Positions 45,927-57,319 of a stretch of DNA of 64,000 bases are shown in pieces. Source of the stretch: Peribolospora baueri (lineage: Eukaryota > Basidiomycota > Peribolosporomycetes > Peribolosporales > Peribolosporaceae); assembly GCA_029717555.1 (NCBI GenBank), contig JAMDHS010000021.1, positions 124,001 to 188,000 on the forward strand, given 5' to 3'. Made by a program: the position numbers and the translations under genes. Positions within the stretch are counted from its first letter, which is position 1; every line of letters begins with the position of its first letter. The notes beneath the pieces were generated by a model. The model was not told the origin of the DNA. It made no database searches and was given only the letters and a program-made list of their open reading frames with translations.

Positions 45927-48900
45927 TCAAAGCATCTTTTTCCCCCTCTCGTCCGCCTCGAGCGCCAGCCCGACGTCCTCCTCCGACACGCCATACAAGC
46001 TCACCCTAGCCCCATCGCCTGCTCTGCCCGGCTCGGCGAGGACGGCGCGGAGAGCGGTGAGCGAGGCAAGCACGCGCGAGAGGTCGCAAGGTGTCGGGAG
46101 GGGAGTGAGCGCGTGCAGGCGAGAGAGGGACAGGTGAACCGAAACGACCTGTGCGTGACCAAGTTACGCGCGTATCATGCGTCCGAGAAGGGCAGTCGAG
46201 TCAGCGACAGAAGGACAAGACCAGACTGGCAGCGTCCGACAGGACCCACCTCGCCCCATCTTACCCCCTCGCCTGTCCCCTCCTTCCTCATGGCCCTCAT
46301 GATCGCGAGCAACAGCACCTTCTGATGAATGCCCAACTTCGTCAGGTGCGCCACCTTAGTGCTCTTGACCATCTCCGCAAACACTCTCGTAGCGTCCTTG
46401 ATCGTCACCTTCCTCGAAGCCGGCGCGGCCCCGTCCGCCCCGGCCGAGACGAGCTCCACCGCGCGCCGGCACACGTCCAACGCCTTTCGAGCGTCTCCGC
46501 TCACATTGCTCACCCGCTTGGCGACGTACGTGACGGCGACGGGATCGAAGAGTGTCCCAGCCACCTTCTTATCCATCTCCTCGTCTGTCATCTTCGACAT
46601 GACCGTCGATGATATGCCAGCAGAGCCGAAGGAGACCGCTGCGCGGAGACGAGACTGGACGATAGATGCCAGCTGCGAGTCTGTGTATGGTTGGAATGGA
46701 ATGCGCACCATGCCTTTTGCCGAGACCATTCGAAACGAGACGGGTGCGGCGCCCAGCGAAGAGGAGGACAGAAAGGAACAGACAATTATACGTACCTGAT
46801 CGTCAGACGCTCTATCCCCGTGCATTTAAAACGAAAAATGTTCACCATAACGGTCAACCTCTCACTCACCCAATCGGCTCGCAACTTTCTGGTTGAGCAC
46901 CCTCTCGGGCAAGTCCATCGTATTGGCGACGGCTACGACGACGAGACGCGAGTGGGCCAGGTTGGGCCAGTTGAAAAAGTTGTACATGACGTCTTGTTTC
47001 GCCGTCACCAGCTGGTCCAGCTCGTCCATTAGCACGACGCTGGTAGCAGACAATCAATGTGGAAGCAGAGCAGGGAGCAGGGCGCGGAGAGCGGAACGGG
47101 GGTAAGAGAGAGCGCAAGGAGGTCAGTCGATTGTGGCTCGGTCTTTGCATCGAAAGCTAAAACATGACTCCGCCCGCTCACCAAGCGTGCCTACCAGGCC
47201 CCCTCCTCTCAAAGTGCTTCTCCAACAGTCCGAGTGCATGCTTGGGTGTCACCCTGTCTCCACCGCTAAGGCTCTCCCACAATAATGAATAGGCTTGCGC
47301 GGGGTCAGAGACCTTCATGCCGTTGATCTCGACAAAGTTGAACGGGTTGATCTCCTGTGCACGTCCAAAGAAGACGCAGAATACGATTTTCAATCAAGAA
47401 AACAGAGAGATACTGAGAACTGAGAAAGTTAAATGAAGACGTGCGACACACCTGTCGCTCCGCCTTTTCGTGAAGGGCTCGCACTACTTCTCGTACCGTT
47501 GCTGTCTTCCCGGTCCCTGGGACGCCGGAAATATCTATGGCACAGAGCAGGTCAAGGGGCCAGCCTTTGTAGTTAGCAGTGAGACCAGAACCAGCCGCGC
47601 TCCTTCCTTCCGATGCCTCACTCACAAATACAACCCCCTTCGCCCATCTCCACAGCATCCTCTAAATGTGCCATCACCTCCTCGTACTCGTCCTCCCGAC
47701 ACGGTAACGTCTCGGGCGTCGCGCCGACGTGGAGAAGTGCTTTGGCTCGGTCGTGCAAGGAGAGCTTCGTGAGAGAGGTTGAGAGAAGCAGGCGGCGCAT
47801 TGGGAAGGTGACTGTGTTTGTTGCACGTTGCAGGCTGCTAACCAAAAGGGAAGTTTCCAGTCAATGGACATCTAAGTCTCCACGCGGTTGCTCGGCCGTT
47901 CTCAGCGACGAGGAACGATCGTTTCACCTGAAACGTTTTCGAGCCTTGAGCGCTCTCCTGCTTCTCGGCGTCGGCCTGGCCTTGACAGGACTGCTCAAAG
48001 CCGACCTCTTCCTCGTTCCAGGAAGTTTGTTTCTGCCTCGCTTCCGCTTTGAAGGTGTCCTCGGCCCAACACCATCGTCCACGCTGCCTTCCATCTCCGC
48101 TTCGTCCGGTATGTCGTTCTCGCTCGCGAGTCCATCGTCGACGGGGGCTGCTGCAAATTCGTCCTCGCTTTCCTCATCCTCCGAGGAGGATGAGGATGCG
48201 TGTTCGTCCAAGTCAGATTCGCTCAGAGACTCCAGACTGATCTGCACCGTCTTTCGTCTCTTGCTCGGCGTCTCAGGCTCGACGGTGGAGGTGTTTCTCC
48301 CTTTCTGGGGGGACCTCGCCACTACCCCAACGACATCCGGCTTTTCACTCTCCACTGCGTCCTTCAAATCCCACCTTCCACCTTCGATTCCTCTCTTCAG
48401 AGCCTTCTCCCAGTCGAAGACGAACCAGAGGCCCTTCTGATCGTCCACCGCTCTGTTGCACACCAAATCGATAGGAAAATGCTTGCCTTGGTGTCTGATC
48501 GTCCGCCCAGCAAACGTTGCTTGCCTTCGCCTCGCGCTACCTTTGCCGAGAGCCACCCTCTTCGCCTTGCCTTTCCGGCCCAAGTCGCGCTCGGAGACGG
48601 CCGCTTCAAAGGCTTCAGCGGTGGGGAAGACGGTGCATTTTGACAGGATATCGCTGATCGGCACGTTCTCGTAGACGGGACTGTTGGTCTGCGACGGCAT
48701 TCGCTCATCTGTTTCATCAGCTAAAGGAGAAGCGGCAGCCGGGGCGGCCGCCGAATTGGAGTCGACGGTAGCAGGGGAACCTGAGTGCTTAGCGGACTGC
48801 TTCTCCGGTGTGTCAAAGTTGAGGGAGCGCGGGTTGTTCACCACACCGGCCTTCGCTGAATTGCGAGAGCGGCGAGTGGAGATATGCGATACCTTGTGGT

Positions 48901-49451
48901 CGTGGCTGTAGAAGACCTCGTTCTGTCGAGGGCGAAGGGAACAGCGGATAGCGGAAAGTGTCGAGTGGAAGGCGTAGAGTGTCATCGGAGAACGTAAGAG
49001 GAAGTGAGTTGGTGAAAAAACGCAAGCGCAAAGATCTGTGTGTACGCACCTCCACCCATTGCCTTCTCTGTTTGGTCATGAACGACAGCTCGTCTGGTGG
49101 TATCAAAAACCTGATAACTGCCCACCGTTCATTGGCATCTGAGCCGGCCTCCTCCCTGAATCCATACAGCTCCACGATCACCCCGTACCAAGGGTTAATG
49201 CCGGTATCAATAATAATTACGTCTCCTATGCAAAATGTCTCCGTAAGACCATGTTCTCCGTCGGCGGTAGTAGACGAGGAGAAGGGATCGCCGAGCCGGT
49301 GGGGTAGGTCGGAGAGGGCTGCGTGGCGAGCGGAGGCGCCGCGCGTGCGTTGTTTTGGGACGGGGTAGGTGCGGGTGAACGATTTGTAAAAGAGGCGAGA
49401 GGGGAAAGTGGGTACGGTGAAGGGCTCGCCATCAAACTGATTTTGGGCCAT
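45927..49451 (-). CDS. ORC1: Origin recognition complex subunit 1 (BAH + AAA+)
   Basis: This is the largest ORC subunit, an AAA+ ATPase that marks replication origins and helps load MCM. The start chosen at 49451 ([19 protein letters not shown]) heads a 402-base exon with a BAH domain: [22 protein letters not shown], then [15 protein letters not shown] in the next exon. A basic, acidic-patched linker follows. The AAA+ core has Walker A in [18 protein letters not shown], the sensor block [17 protein letters not shown], Walker [21 protein letters not shown], and [23 protein letters not shown]. The lid and winged helix include [29 protein letters not shown] and the C-terminal [20 protein letters not shown]. 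About ten exons. An in-frame upstream ATG at 49523 is possible. Confidence 0.93.
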
Positions 49452-49882
49452 GGCTGATCTGAGAGCTGGCGACGACCTTGGGCATTGCAAGCGAGCTGTC
49501 GGGAGGCCAACTGGAGATGTCATCCAGACGCGCTCATTTACGCGCTTCTTCGCCGACTGCGGCGACCACTAACGACGGCTTGATCGGCACTGCAGTCGTC
49601 GACATTTCAGTGCTCGTCTCGTCTCGTCTTTCTCCTTTCCGCGCTGAAAGCCTACACTGTATCGTCAAAAAAAGACAGCGTATTGCAAACGGCATACAGG
49701 AATTCACACGATGGCTATCACGTTCTGACGACGAAGCAAACCAACAAACTAGCATCCGCCAGAGGGCGACGATAAAGTCAGGCGAGCAAGGGGAGCTCTG
49801 CGGTTCACACAGATTGGCCGAGTTGAGCTTTCTGTAAGTTCATAACACAAACGCACGCATCATTCAGCCTCTAATCACTCCT
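49452..49882. other. Intergenic, ORC1 promoter and CstF-64 3' side
   Basis: 431 bases, tail-to-head on the minus strand. No gene or clear motif is seen. Confidence 0.5.
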
Positions 49883-51686
49883 TCAGATTAGCATGTCCTG
49901 TCGTCCCTGATCAGTACCCACCAGTTGAAGAATGCTTGCTCGTTGATCAGGGGGCAAGTTGTTAATCTGCTCCGGGGTGAGCTGTAGGACTTGCATGAGG
50001 AGTTGCTAGAAAAATCGAGAAGAGAACCAAGACGGGGAAGCGTGAGTACAAGTACGGCCGAACAGCCAGGGCAGCGCGCGTGTTGGTCGGCCAAGCCCTC
50101 TCAAGTAAAGGACATCGATCTCCTACCCTGTGCTGCTCCTGTTGCAACTGCGGCTGATTCTGCGCCGGTGGAGGCTGGGCTTGCGCCTGTGGAGGTGTGC
50201 TAACGTGCTGTGGTGGTGGGGGCGCAAGAGCCGCGCCACCGTATCCCACACCGACCGGCGGAGTGCCGTACCCGGCCACAGCGGCTTGAGGAGGCATAGG
50301 CGGGGGGCCGGGAGGGGCGCCGGGGGCGGCACCTGGGCGGTTACGCGGGTCACGCGGGTCCATGTTGGGTACCGGTGGACGCGGCGCAGCGGCGGCAGGT
50401 CCCGGAGGCGTGGCGTAAGAAGGGGTAGGTCCAGGGCCTGGCTGAGGTGCTGGTGCCGATGTGGCGGCGGAGGCGGAGGCGGCGAGGATTCGCTGCGAGA
50501 TATGAAGAGCAGTCGAGAAGACGAGGAAGCAAGTCGGCATGTGATGATAGAGCTGGTCAATAAGAGCTTCTTATACAATTTCTATCGTCTTCACTAGGAA
50601 AGAGACGAGCCGCACCCACCTGCAGAATAGAAGAATCCACTACGTTCATCATAAGCATGGCCTGAAAGAGCGCGTACGCGAGTTGAGGGTGGGCGCTCAG
50701 CAAAGCTCGCGCCTGCTCAGGTGAGGTCATCACGAGCGACTGAAGGAAAGAGAGCGGAATGAGCGATGACAATTCTCCGAGAAGAACCGTCCAATACACA
50801 TTCAGAAAAAAGGCAGCACATATGTTCTCACCTTCATTTGACTCATGATATCCAACAGCTGATTCGGGGGCATGTTGGCCAACGTATTTGTGATGCTGTC
50901 CGTGGCCTTGACGCCCGGCGGAACGGGGATGCCCATCGGCAAGCCCGGGGGCAACACTCCATGGTCACCTCCTCCACCACCGCCGCCATGTCTGTGCGGC
51001 CCGCCGCCTCCGCGAAAGTCTCCCCGGCCGTCTCTTCGCACATAGTCTCGCGGAGGCGCGTAGTCCGAGTCGATGAACTGGCCCATGGACGTGGTTTTGC
51101 CTTCGTGCAAGGGGTGCGTCTCTGCAAAGTCGATTCGTAGCGGTCGGCCGCCCACGTCGACGTCATTCAAGTTTCGCACCGCTGATGCGGCCGTCTCTGG
51201 GTCTGTATGGAAGGTTAGAAGACAGAAGGCATTGGTTAAGGGCGGAGATGAGGGCGTGCGTGCGAAAAGGCCGCTTTTAGATTCAACAGAGGGACGGAAA
51301 ACCTGCTCACCCAAGAATTCGCAAAACCCATACCCCTTCGGCTTTCCTGAATCTCGATCAAAGACGAGTCTGTATGGACGAGAGGAATCCCTGATGAGTT
51401 CCTTGGCACTACCCGTCGATCCGCCAGGATGGGGCGACTCAAGAAGCTTGTGGCATCCCAACAAGCCTCCAATACACGTCGACGCGAGAGCACTGACCGA
51501 AATCCAGCCACAGGGCCAACCTCGCGAAAGACGTGAATGAGCTGCTCCTCGGACATATCGTAGGGGATATTCCCCACTGAGCACCCAGGAGGGAACCGAG
51601 ACGAGAGGAGACAATTGCCAGAAGAAAAGCGAAAGCGTGGGTGAGTTACCAGTTGCCCCCGATTGCAAAAATGTCCGCTCGCTCAT
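49883..51686 (-). CDS. Cleavage stimulation factor 64 kDa subunit (CstF-64 / Rna15)
   Basis: This pre-mRNA 3'-end processing factor binds the GU-rich downstream element. The start at 51686 (MSERTFLQSGAT) splices into VGNIPYDMSEEQLIHVFREV, the RNP2 strand of an N-terminal RRM. RNP1 is KGYGFCEFL and the RRM ends VGGRPLRIDFAETHP. A Gly/His-rich linker follows, then the CSTF2 hinge that binds CstF-77: LANMPPNQLLDIMSQMK, SPEQARALLSAHPQLAYALF and QAMLMMNVVDSSILQ. A Pro/Ala/Gln-rich region leads to the short C-terminal three-helix domain QVLQLTPEQINNLPPDQRA ending at 49883-49885. All three family parts are present. About six or seven exons. It is head-to-head with PFD1, only 267 bases apart. Confidence 0.93.
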
Positions 51687-51953
51687 CTCTTCTTCCAAAC
51701 GTGCTATTTTCCTCACCGAACACGACCTTGGATCCCCTGGATGCGATGGTCATCCTCGACTTTAGAACGACGGAGCGGAACGAAGATGAGAGGAGAACAG
51801 GAGGATGGAGGAAGACAAAGAGGCGAGCCAGTGGTCGAAGTCGATCGCACGCGAGTTGCTGCGGCACCGAATTTGGACTTCGATCGAGAGCGCCTTGGCA
51901 GCCTGCAGCCGGCGACGACGACGTGGACGATAGCACGTCGCTCGCACACCACC
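51687..51953. promoter_or_regulatory. Compact bidirectional promoter, CstF-64 / PFD1
   Basis: 267 bases between opposed start codons, the tightest divergent pair in the window. There is no clear TATA box. Confidence 0.55.
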
Positions 51954-52681
51954 ATGGCTTCAATTCCAGACGACACTCTTCGGAAGGCACGTTGGGCAAC
52001 CGTCTCAGTCCCAGTTCAAGCTTGTTGCTGAGCCCACTTGCTTACACTGTTCTCCATCTTCCGGTGAACAGGTGCTCCAACAACTCCAGCAGCAGGTGGT
52101 GTCGTCGCAGAAGCAGCTCGTAGGCGTGCGGGCGCAGATGCAGGCCAAGGAAAGGGATAGGCGGCTGACTCAGCTCACGTTGAAAGAGCTCGAGGGGATT
52201 CAGAAGGAAGATAAGGACGTAAAAGTGTACAAGGGTGTGGGCAAGATGTGAGTCTTCCGTTTGCGAGCAGCGCGCTTGTGTGCCTAGGGCATGCAAGGGC
52301 GCCTGTCTCAATTCTGACAGCGTTATTGCATTCTCACTGGATCATCTTCCATTCCGAATTTGCACAACTGCACTGTCTAGGTTCATGCAAGAACAGGCGC
52401 CCTCGATCGTGGCGGAGCTGGAGAAGAAGGAGAAGGAGCTCGCAGACGACTTGAACAACCTGCAAAAGAAGGCAAAGGTAAGGTTTTGGCCCACCAAGCT
52501 TTAATTTACCGTCCCGGTCCGTCAACATAAAATTACAGCGTGTCGTCGACAGTTGTCTTGCCCCCTACTGAACATGTGCTCGTCTCTGTTTCAGTACCTT
52601 GAAAAGGCATTCAACGAAGCCCAAGGCAACCTTCGCGACATCTTCCGTTCCGTCGAGATTCAGCAAGCACAGCGAGCATAA
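51954..52681 (+). CDS. PFD1: Prefoldin subunit 1 (beta-type)
   Basis: This subunit of the hexameric prefoldin co-chaperone passes unfolded actin and tubulin to CCT. Exons 51954-51986, 52072-52247, 52381-52477 and 52595-52681 give 130 residues, exactly in frame. The two-coiled-coil fold shows as LQQLQQQVVSSQKQLVGVRA, the beta-hairpin region VKVYKGVGKMFMQEQ, and EKKEKELADDLNNLQKKAKY. The first intron seems to start with GC (AAG|GCACGT, 51987). The nearest alternative in the same phase uses GTCTCA further on and adds five residues (ARWAT). The length matches the family (about 110-130). Confidence 0.9.
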
Positions 52682-53293
52682 GGCGTTGCGCGAAGCGTAG
52701 CGAGGACTAGGCAGCATAGGAAAGCGTCGGGAGCTCCGATCTTTTGGTCTCGCTTCGGGCATGCTCACAGGCGACCCATAAGGATGGCCGCTATGTACAT
52801 ATACCTTCGCCATCAAGAGATCATCAGGTTGCATGCGCGCGTCTTTGCCTCTTCCTTCCCTCATCCATCATCCGTTCCTTGTCGGTACTGCTGCTCCATC
52901 AGACACAAGCCGCTCAAGGGGAACCTTGTGGCAGGTCCCCAGTGCATAGGAGGACGACAGGCCCACTGCCTTCGTACCGAGTGTCAGGTCAATCAACAGG
53001 CGGCACTGAAAGCGGGCACATGAGCACATTCAGGACCGTGTCAGATTAGGGTTGCGGTTGGTTCCCACGACGGCGCGCCACCGCGGCTGCGGCCGATCTC
53101 CAGGCCGGGCTCAGGATGGCGGCGTCCATGACGACCGACCTTCGTCCGAGATCACTGGAGGCGGTAATCTCTTCCTTCTTCCACCTCCTTCTCCTCCTCA
53201 GATACCTTTGCTCTCCCAACCACCCCGCATTACGATTGTTCCTTTCCTTCTGCCTTTGGTTGCTCCGGTGATTGCAGCTGACCTTTGCGCAAT
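52682..53293. other. Intergenic, PFD1 3' side and ARP3 promoter
   Basis: 612 bases in tandem orientation. A pyrimidine-rich stretch near 53165-53215 lies close to the ARP3 start and could be promoter or 5' leader intron. No coding sequence is seen. Confidence 0.45.
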
Positions 53294-55812
53294 ATGTCTA
53301 AGAGCAATGTGATCGTGCTGTGAGTTGTTTTGACGTGTATGCGGGAACAGCGGAGATACAGTGCCTTTCGGGCACCGACTGACTTTGGCTGTTTCTCTGA
53401 CATCCTACGCGTTCGATCTGGACATGGACATGCAGCGACGTGAGCTGTCTCGTTTGTTGAAATTTCGTCTGCCGTACACCGGGTGGTCTGAACTGACCCT
53501 GTTCCTGTGCTGCTGTCCTGGGCCCTATCTCCGAACAGAATGGCACGGGCTACACGAGTGCGTGTTTTCTGCTTTCTATTGCTAAGTGCGACGATAACTC
53601 ATGTTGTACCCTTTGTTTCGCGCTCGATGGTTTGCCTCACTGCCGTGCCGCTCCGTAGAGATGGGGTGAGCCACGCTTTCCGTTCTCGTCCGAACCATTT
53701 GCGAGATGTTGCTGACCTTGGCGACGGTGAACGCCCCTTTCAGCTTTGCGGGTAACTCCGACCCCTCATTTGTGTTTCCCACCGCCATCGCCACGCGCGA
53801 TGCCTCCGGCGGCTCTTCCACCGTCCGTCCTGGCTCTCGTCCCTCCGTGCCCGGCAAGCCCTCCTCCATGTCCTCTAACCTCGCCTCTAAGCGCGGCATC
53901 GACGACCTCGACTTCTTCATTGGCCACGAGGCACACGCCAACTCTAAGACGTACACTGTCGATTACCCCATCCGGCACGGGCTGATTGAGAACTGGGACT
54001 TGATGGAGCGGTTCTGGGAGCAGTGCATCTTTAAGTACCTCAGGGCGGAGCCAGAAGACCACTATTTCCTGCTGGTGAGTTGGACGTGGCACACGGGTCA
54101 CAGGACGTAGCATGGAATAGGTACCGGGAGAGCTTCGATGCGCGGAGCCGATTGCGAAGGAGTAATCCCCTGCGATGCTTACACCCGTCTTCATCGCCTT
54201 TGGCCCACCCGGTTTCCCTCCAGACCGAACCGCCCCTGAACCCTCCGGAGAACCGAGAAAACACGGCAGAGATCATGTTTGAGTCGTTCAATATCGCCGG
54301 CCTGTACATCGCCGTCCAAGCTGTGCTCGCCCTCGCCGCGTCGTGGTCGAGCAGCAAGGTGGTGGATCGTACACTTACGGGCACAGTAATTGACTCTGGT
54401 GACGGCGTCACCCACGTAATTCCTGTTGTGAGTGGGACATCTATAGGACGTTGGATGGGGCATCAGTTGCTTTGAGCACCAAATGCCTGATCTCTCGACC
54501 TTTGCCGCTTGTCTCCCCTATCACCGATCCCGTCAGGCCGAGGGCTATGTGATCGGATCAGCGATCAAGCACATTCCCATCGCCGGCCGTGATATCACCT
54601 ACTTTGTTCAACAGCTGCTCCGCGAACGAGGCGAAGCGGCCAACATACCCCCGGAGGACTCGCGGAGGGTGGCGGAAAAGATCAAAGAGGATTACAGCTA
54701 CGTCTGTCAGGACATTGTCAAGGAGTTCCGCAAGTACGACGCCGATCCTTACAAGTACTTTGAGCGGTATGAGGGCGAGCATGCCGTCACGGGCCGGGTG
54801 AGTACGAGTGGACGTCCACGGTCGTGGTTTACCTGTGGCATCTGCTGAAACTCCTATACTTTCCCTGCCCGCCGATGCGCAGAAATACACCGTAGACGTC
54901 GGCTACGAGCGTTTCCTCGCGCCAGAGATCTTCTTCAACCCGGAGATTGCCTCGTCGGACTTTTTGACGCCTTTGCCCGAGGTCGTCGACGGTGTGATTC
55001 AGAACTCGCCTATCGACGTTCGAAGAGGACTTTACAAGGTCAGTGTGCGGAGAGGGATGGTGGTGACGGCGCAGGAGGCGTCGCGGAGGCTTCTCGCTCA
55101 CGCGTGAATTTCTGGCTGCCTTTTCCAAACCAAAACGATCTACTTCGTACAGAACATTGTCCTCTCTGGTGGTTCGACGATGTTCACCCATTTCGGACAG
55201 CGGCTGAAGAAGGACCTGAAGGAGATTGTCGACAACCGGCTGGTCGCTAGCGAGGTGGCCAGCGGGGGCGGCATGAAGGTCGGTTGATGCGTTGCGTTTG
55301 CGTCGATGCGATCGACCGGGTTGCGCTGAGTGTGGTGATTTCTTACTCGCTCACAGAGCTCTGGTATCGAAGTCAACGTGATCTCCCACAAGAAGACGCG
55401 GTACGCTGTCTGGTTCGGAGGATCGCTGTTGGGAAGCTTGGTGAGTCTTTGTCTGGTGCCTCCCCTTTTTCGTTGGTCGAACCGGTTTGAAGTGGGCATA
55501 GACGGGTGGATGAATTGGTGGAAAGGACTCGGACTGATTTTGCTTTTTTCGCTTTTCTTCCGCGTTCGGCGACGCACGAACAATAGCCCGAGTTCTACAA
55601 CTTTTGCTACAGCAAGGCGGACTATGAAGAGGTGAGTTGGCGAGCGGGGAGACGGAAAGGGCCGGAATGGAGGGGCCCCGCTGGACCACATGGCTCACTC
55701 GTTCACTCACCCGGCCACCGGCGCGGTATCTCTATCTGTGTCTGTGTCTTTGTCTCTGCGATAGCACGGTCCGTCCATCTGCCGTCGTTACTCCATCTTC
55801 GGAGCCGTCTGA
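53294..55812 (+). CDS. ARP3: Actin-related protein 3 (Arp2/3 complex)
   Basis: This core actin-like subunit of the Arp2/3 complex nucleates branched actin. I read twelve exons: 53294-53319, 53436-53439, 53539-53557, 53659-53665, 53744-54074, 54224-54427, 54537-54797, 54883-55038, 55153-55278, 55357-55440, 55587-55631 and 55765-55812. They sum to 1311 bases and 436 residues, exactly in frame and of family length. The first four exons (26, 4, 19, 7 bases) give [19 protein letters not shown], the phosphate-1 loop of actins, joined to [13 protein letters not shown]. Further blocks are [86 protein letters not shown] and the end [15 protein letters not shown]. Confidence 0.95.
53436..53439 (+). other. 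Proposed 4-base microexon of ARP3
   Basis: Between GCAG and GTGAGC lie only the four bases CGAC. Joined to exon 1 (ending GTGCT) and exon 3 (starting AAT) they give GTG-CTC-GAC-AAT, coding VLDN, as the actin fold requires. CTGAC branch candidates sit at 53397-53401 and 53493-53497. Confidence 0.75.
53659..53665 (+). other. Proposed 7-base microexon of ARP3
   Basis: Between CGTAG and GTGAGC lie AGATGGG. With the A left from the 19-base exon and the C opening exon 5 it gives AAG-ATG-GGC, coding KMG before FAGNSDPSF. Without it the frame is lost. Confidence 0.82.
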
Positions 55813-56803
55813 GCCTTGTATTCCCCCAGTAGACCCTATTCTAAATTCGGTTGACTGCGACGAGATGTCGTTTCCGTGTGAACGCGGGGACGCCCCCTTG
55901 TTTTTTTCTCGTATGACGTGAAGCGCCACTAAAGGCTGATATGATAGCGCCCGACGTCCGGCGCGGTCCGGAAGCGGGGCGGGAGGAAGGAAGGGAGATG
56001 TGGGTGCGAGTATGGAAGGGGACGAAGGTTGGACGTCTAGGGCGAAGAAGAGCGTGAAGGTCGATGTGCGACGACGTGGTCGACGCGACGCCGTTCCTCG
56101 CACAAACACACACACACACACCGTCTCTTTCTTTTCAGAAAGACAGACAACACCTTGCTGGCAAAAGCGACGAAACGAGAAAGGGTGCGCTGCTGTTGCT
56201 TTGCTGGCAATCTCCCTCCCTCCCTACCTCCCTTGAGCTCTGTCTGAGCTGGCCGAAGAAGGATGCTCTCGCTCCATATGCGTATATCCGGGCCGTGTAC
56301 ACGTACCCGTACCCGTACCCAGTAGCTACGACCGTGTTTGCTTCCTCCCCTCCGCCGTCCGTCGACGCTGTGATAGCCTTGCTCGCCCCTCTCGTTCGCT
56401 CTCTCTCCCCGCATCCATCCCCGCGCTCAACCCAACCCCACCCGATGATCCGTTCGTTCGTTCGTTCGTTCCCCCCCATCCCATCCCCGCATCGGGTACG
56501 CCCGCGGGAGGGAAGAAGGACGAGCGAGGGGCGAGGGCGGGTGGACCTGGACCTGGGGCCGTCGAGTAACAGCTCGTTCCGTCGACGGACACGGACACGG
56601 AGACGGACGGAAGGAATGCCCGGCCCGTGGTCGTCGTCGTGGTCGAAGCGTGGACTGGACGTCGTTCGTATCATCGTGTGATTGGAGAGCGGAGGGTGGT
56701 TAGCCGTTGCCGTTGCGGAAGAATCTCAACCCCGCGTCTCGGATGCTCTCTCTGGTGCGGGGTTAGTGTGCGGGGCGATGAACCACAGAGCAAGCAGCAG
56801 GCG

Positions 56804-56835
<32 letters not shown>

Positions 56836-57319
56836 AGCGACAATGACAACAACGACAACGACAACGACACCCTTCTTAATCGCTCCCCGCCTCCCCGTCG
56901 GGCGCTTTCGGATAGATGTGGGCCTCCATCGCACCCACCGGGTGAATGCCAACGGCGCTCTCCGCGGCCAGTTCGTATCCCACGGAGGAATGACGTCCTC
57001 CACAGCCTCTCCGTCCCTCCCCGATTTCTCTTTCCCGCAACCGAAATAGGAACCCGGACAGCCATCCGGCCGGCCACACAGAGACGACACCGTCGAAGAC
57101 GAGCGACGTCGCGTCGTCGTCTGGCATGCAGTCGTCGATCGGCTCGACGACGTCTGTGAAACATATAAGAACCCCTGCCAAACTGGACGGAGGGAGGGCA
57201 GTCCACTCGCTCGCATATAACCTCCTCCTCGTCGTCTCTCATCCTAGCTTCGCTTCCAACCCAACCTCGGCCGCCTCCACTTCCATCGCTCCGAAGAACA
57301 CCAACGCGTATCAGCAGAA
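55813..57319. promoter_or_regulatory. Long ADH upstream region with microsatellites and TATA box
   Basis: 1.5 kb between ARP3 and the alcohol dehydrogenase. Contents are a CA run (56103-56122), CCCGTA repeats (56303-56321), (CGTT)5 at 56451-56470, GAC repeats (56802-56828) and ACAACG repeats (56850-56868). A TATA-like ATATAAG lies at 57163-57169, about 155 bases before the ADH ATG. A long, TATA-bearing upstream region suits a strongly expressed gene. Frames on both strands are repeat-driven and low-complexity. Confidence 0.6.
57163..57169 (+). promoter_or_regulatory. TATA-like box of the alcohol dehydrogenase gene
   Basis: ATATAAG stands in GC-rich surroundings on the coding strand, about 155 bases before the start codon. 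This is a plausible place for a TATA box with a leader of about 100-120 bases. Confidence 0.5.
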
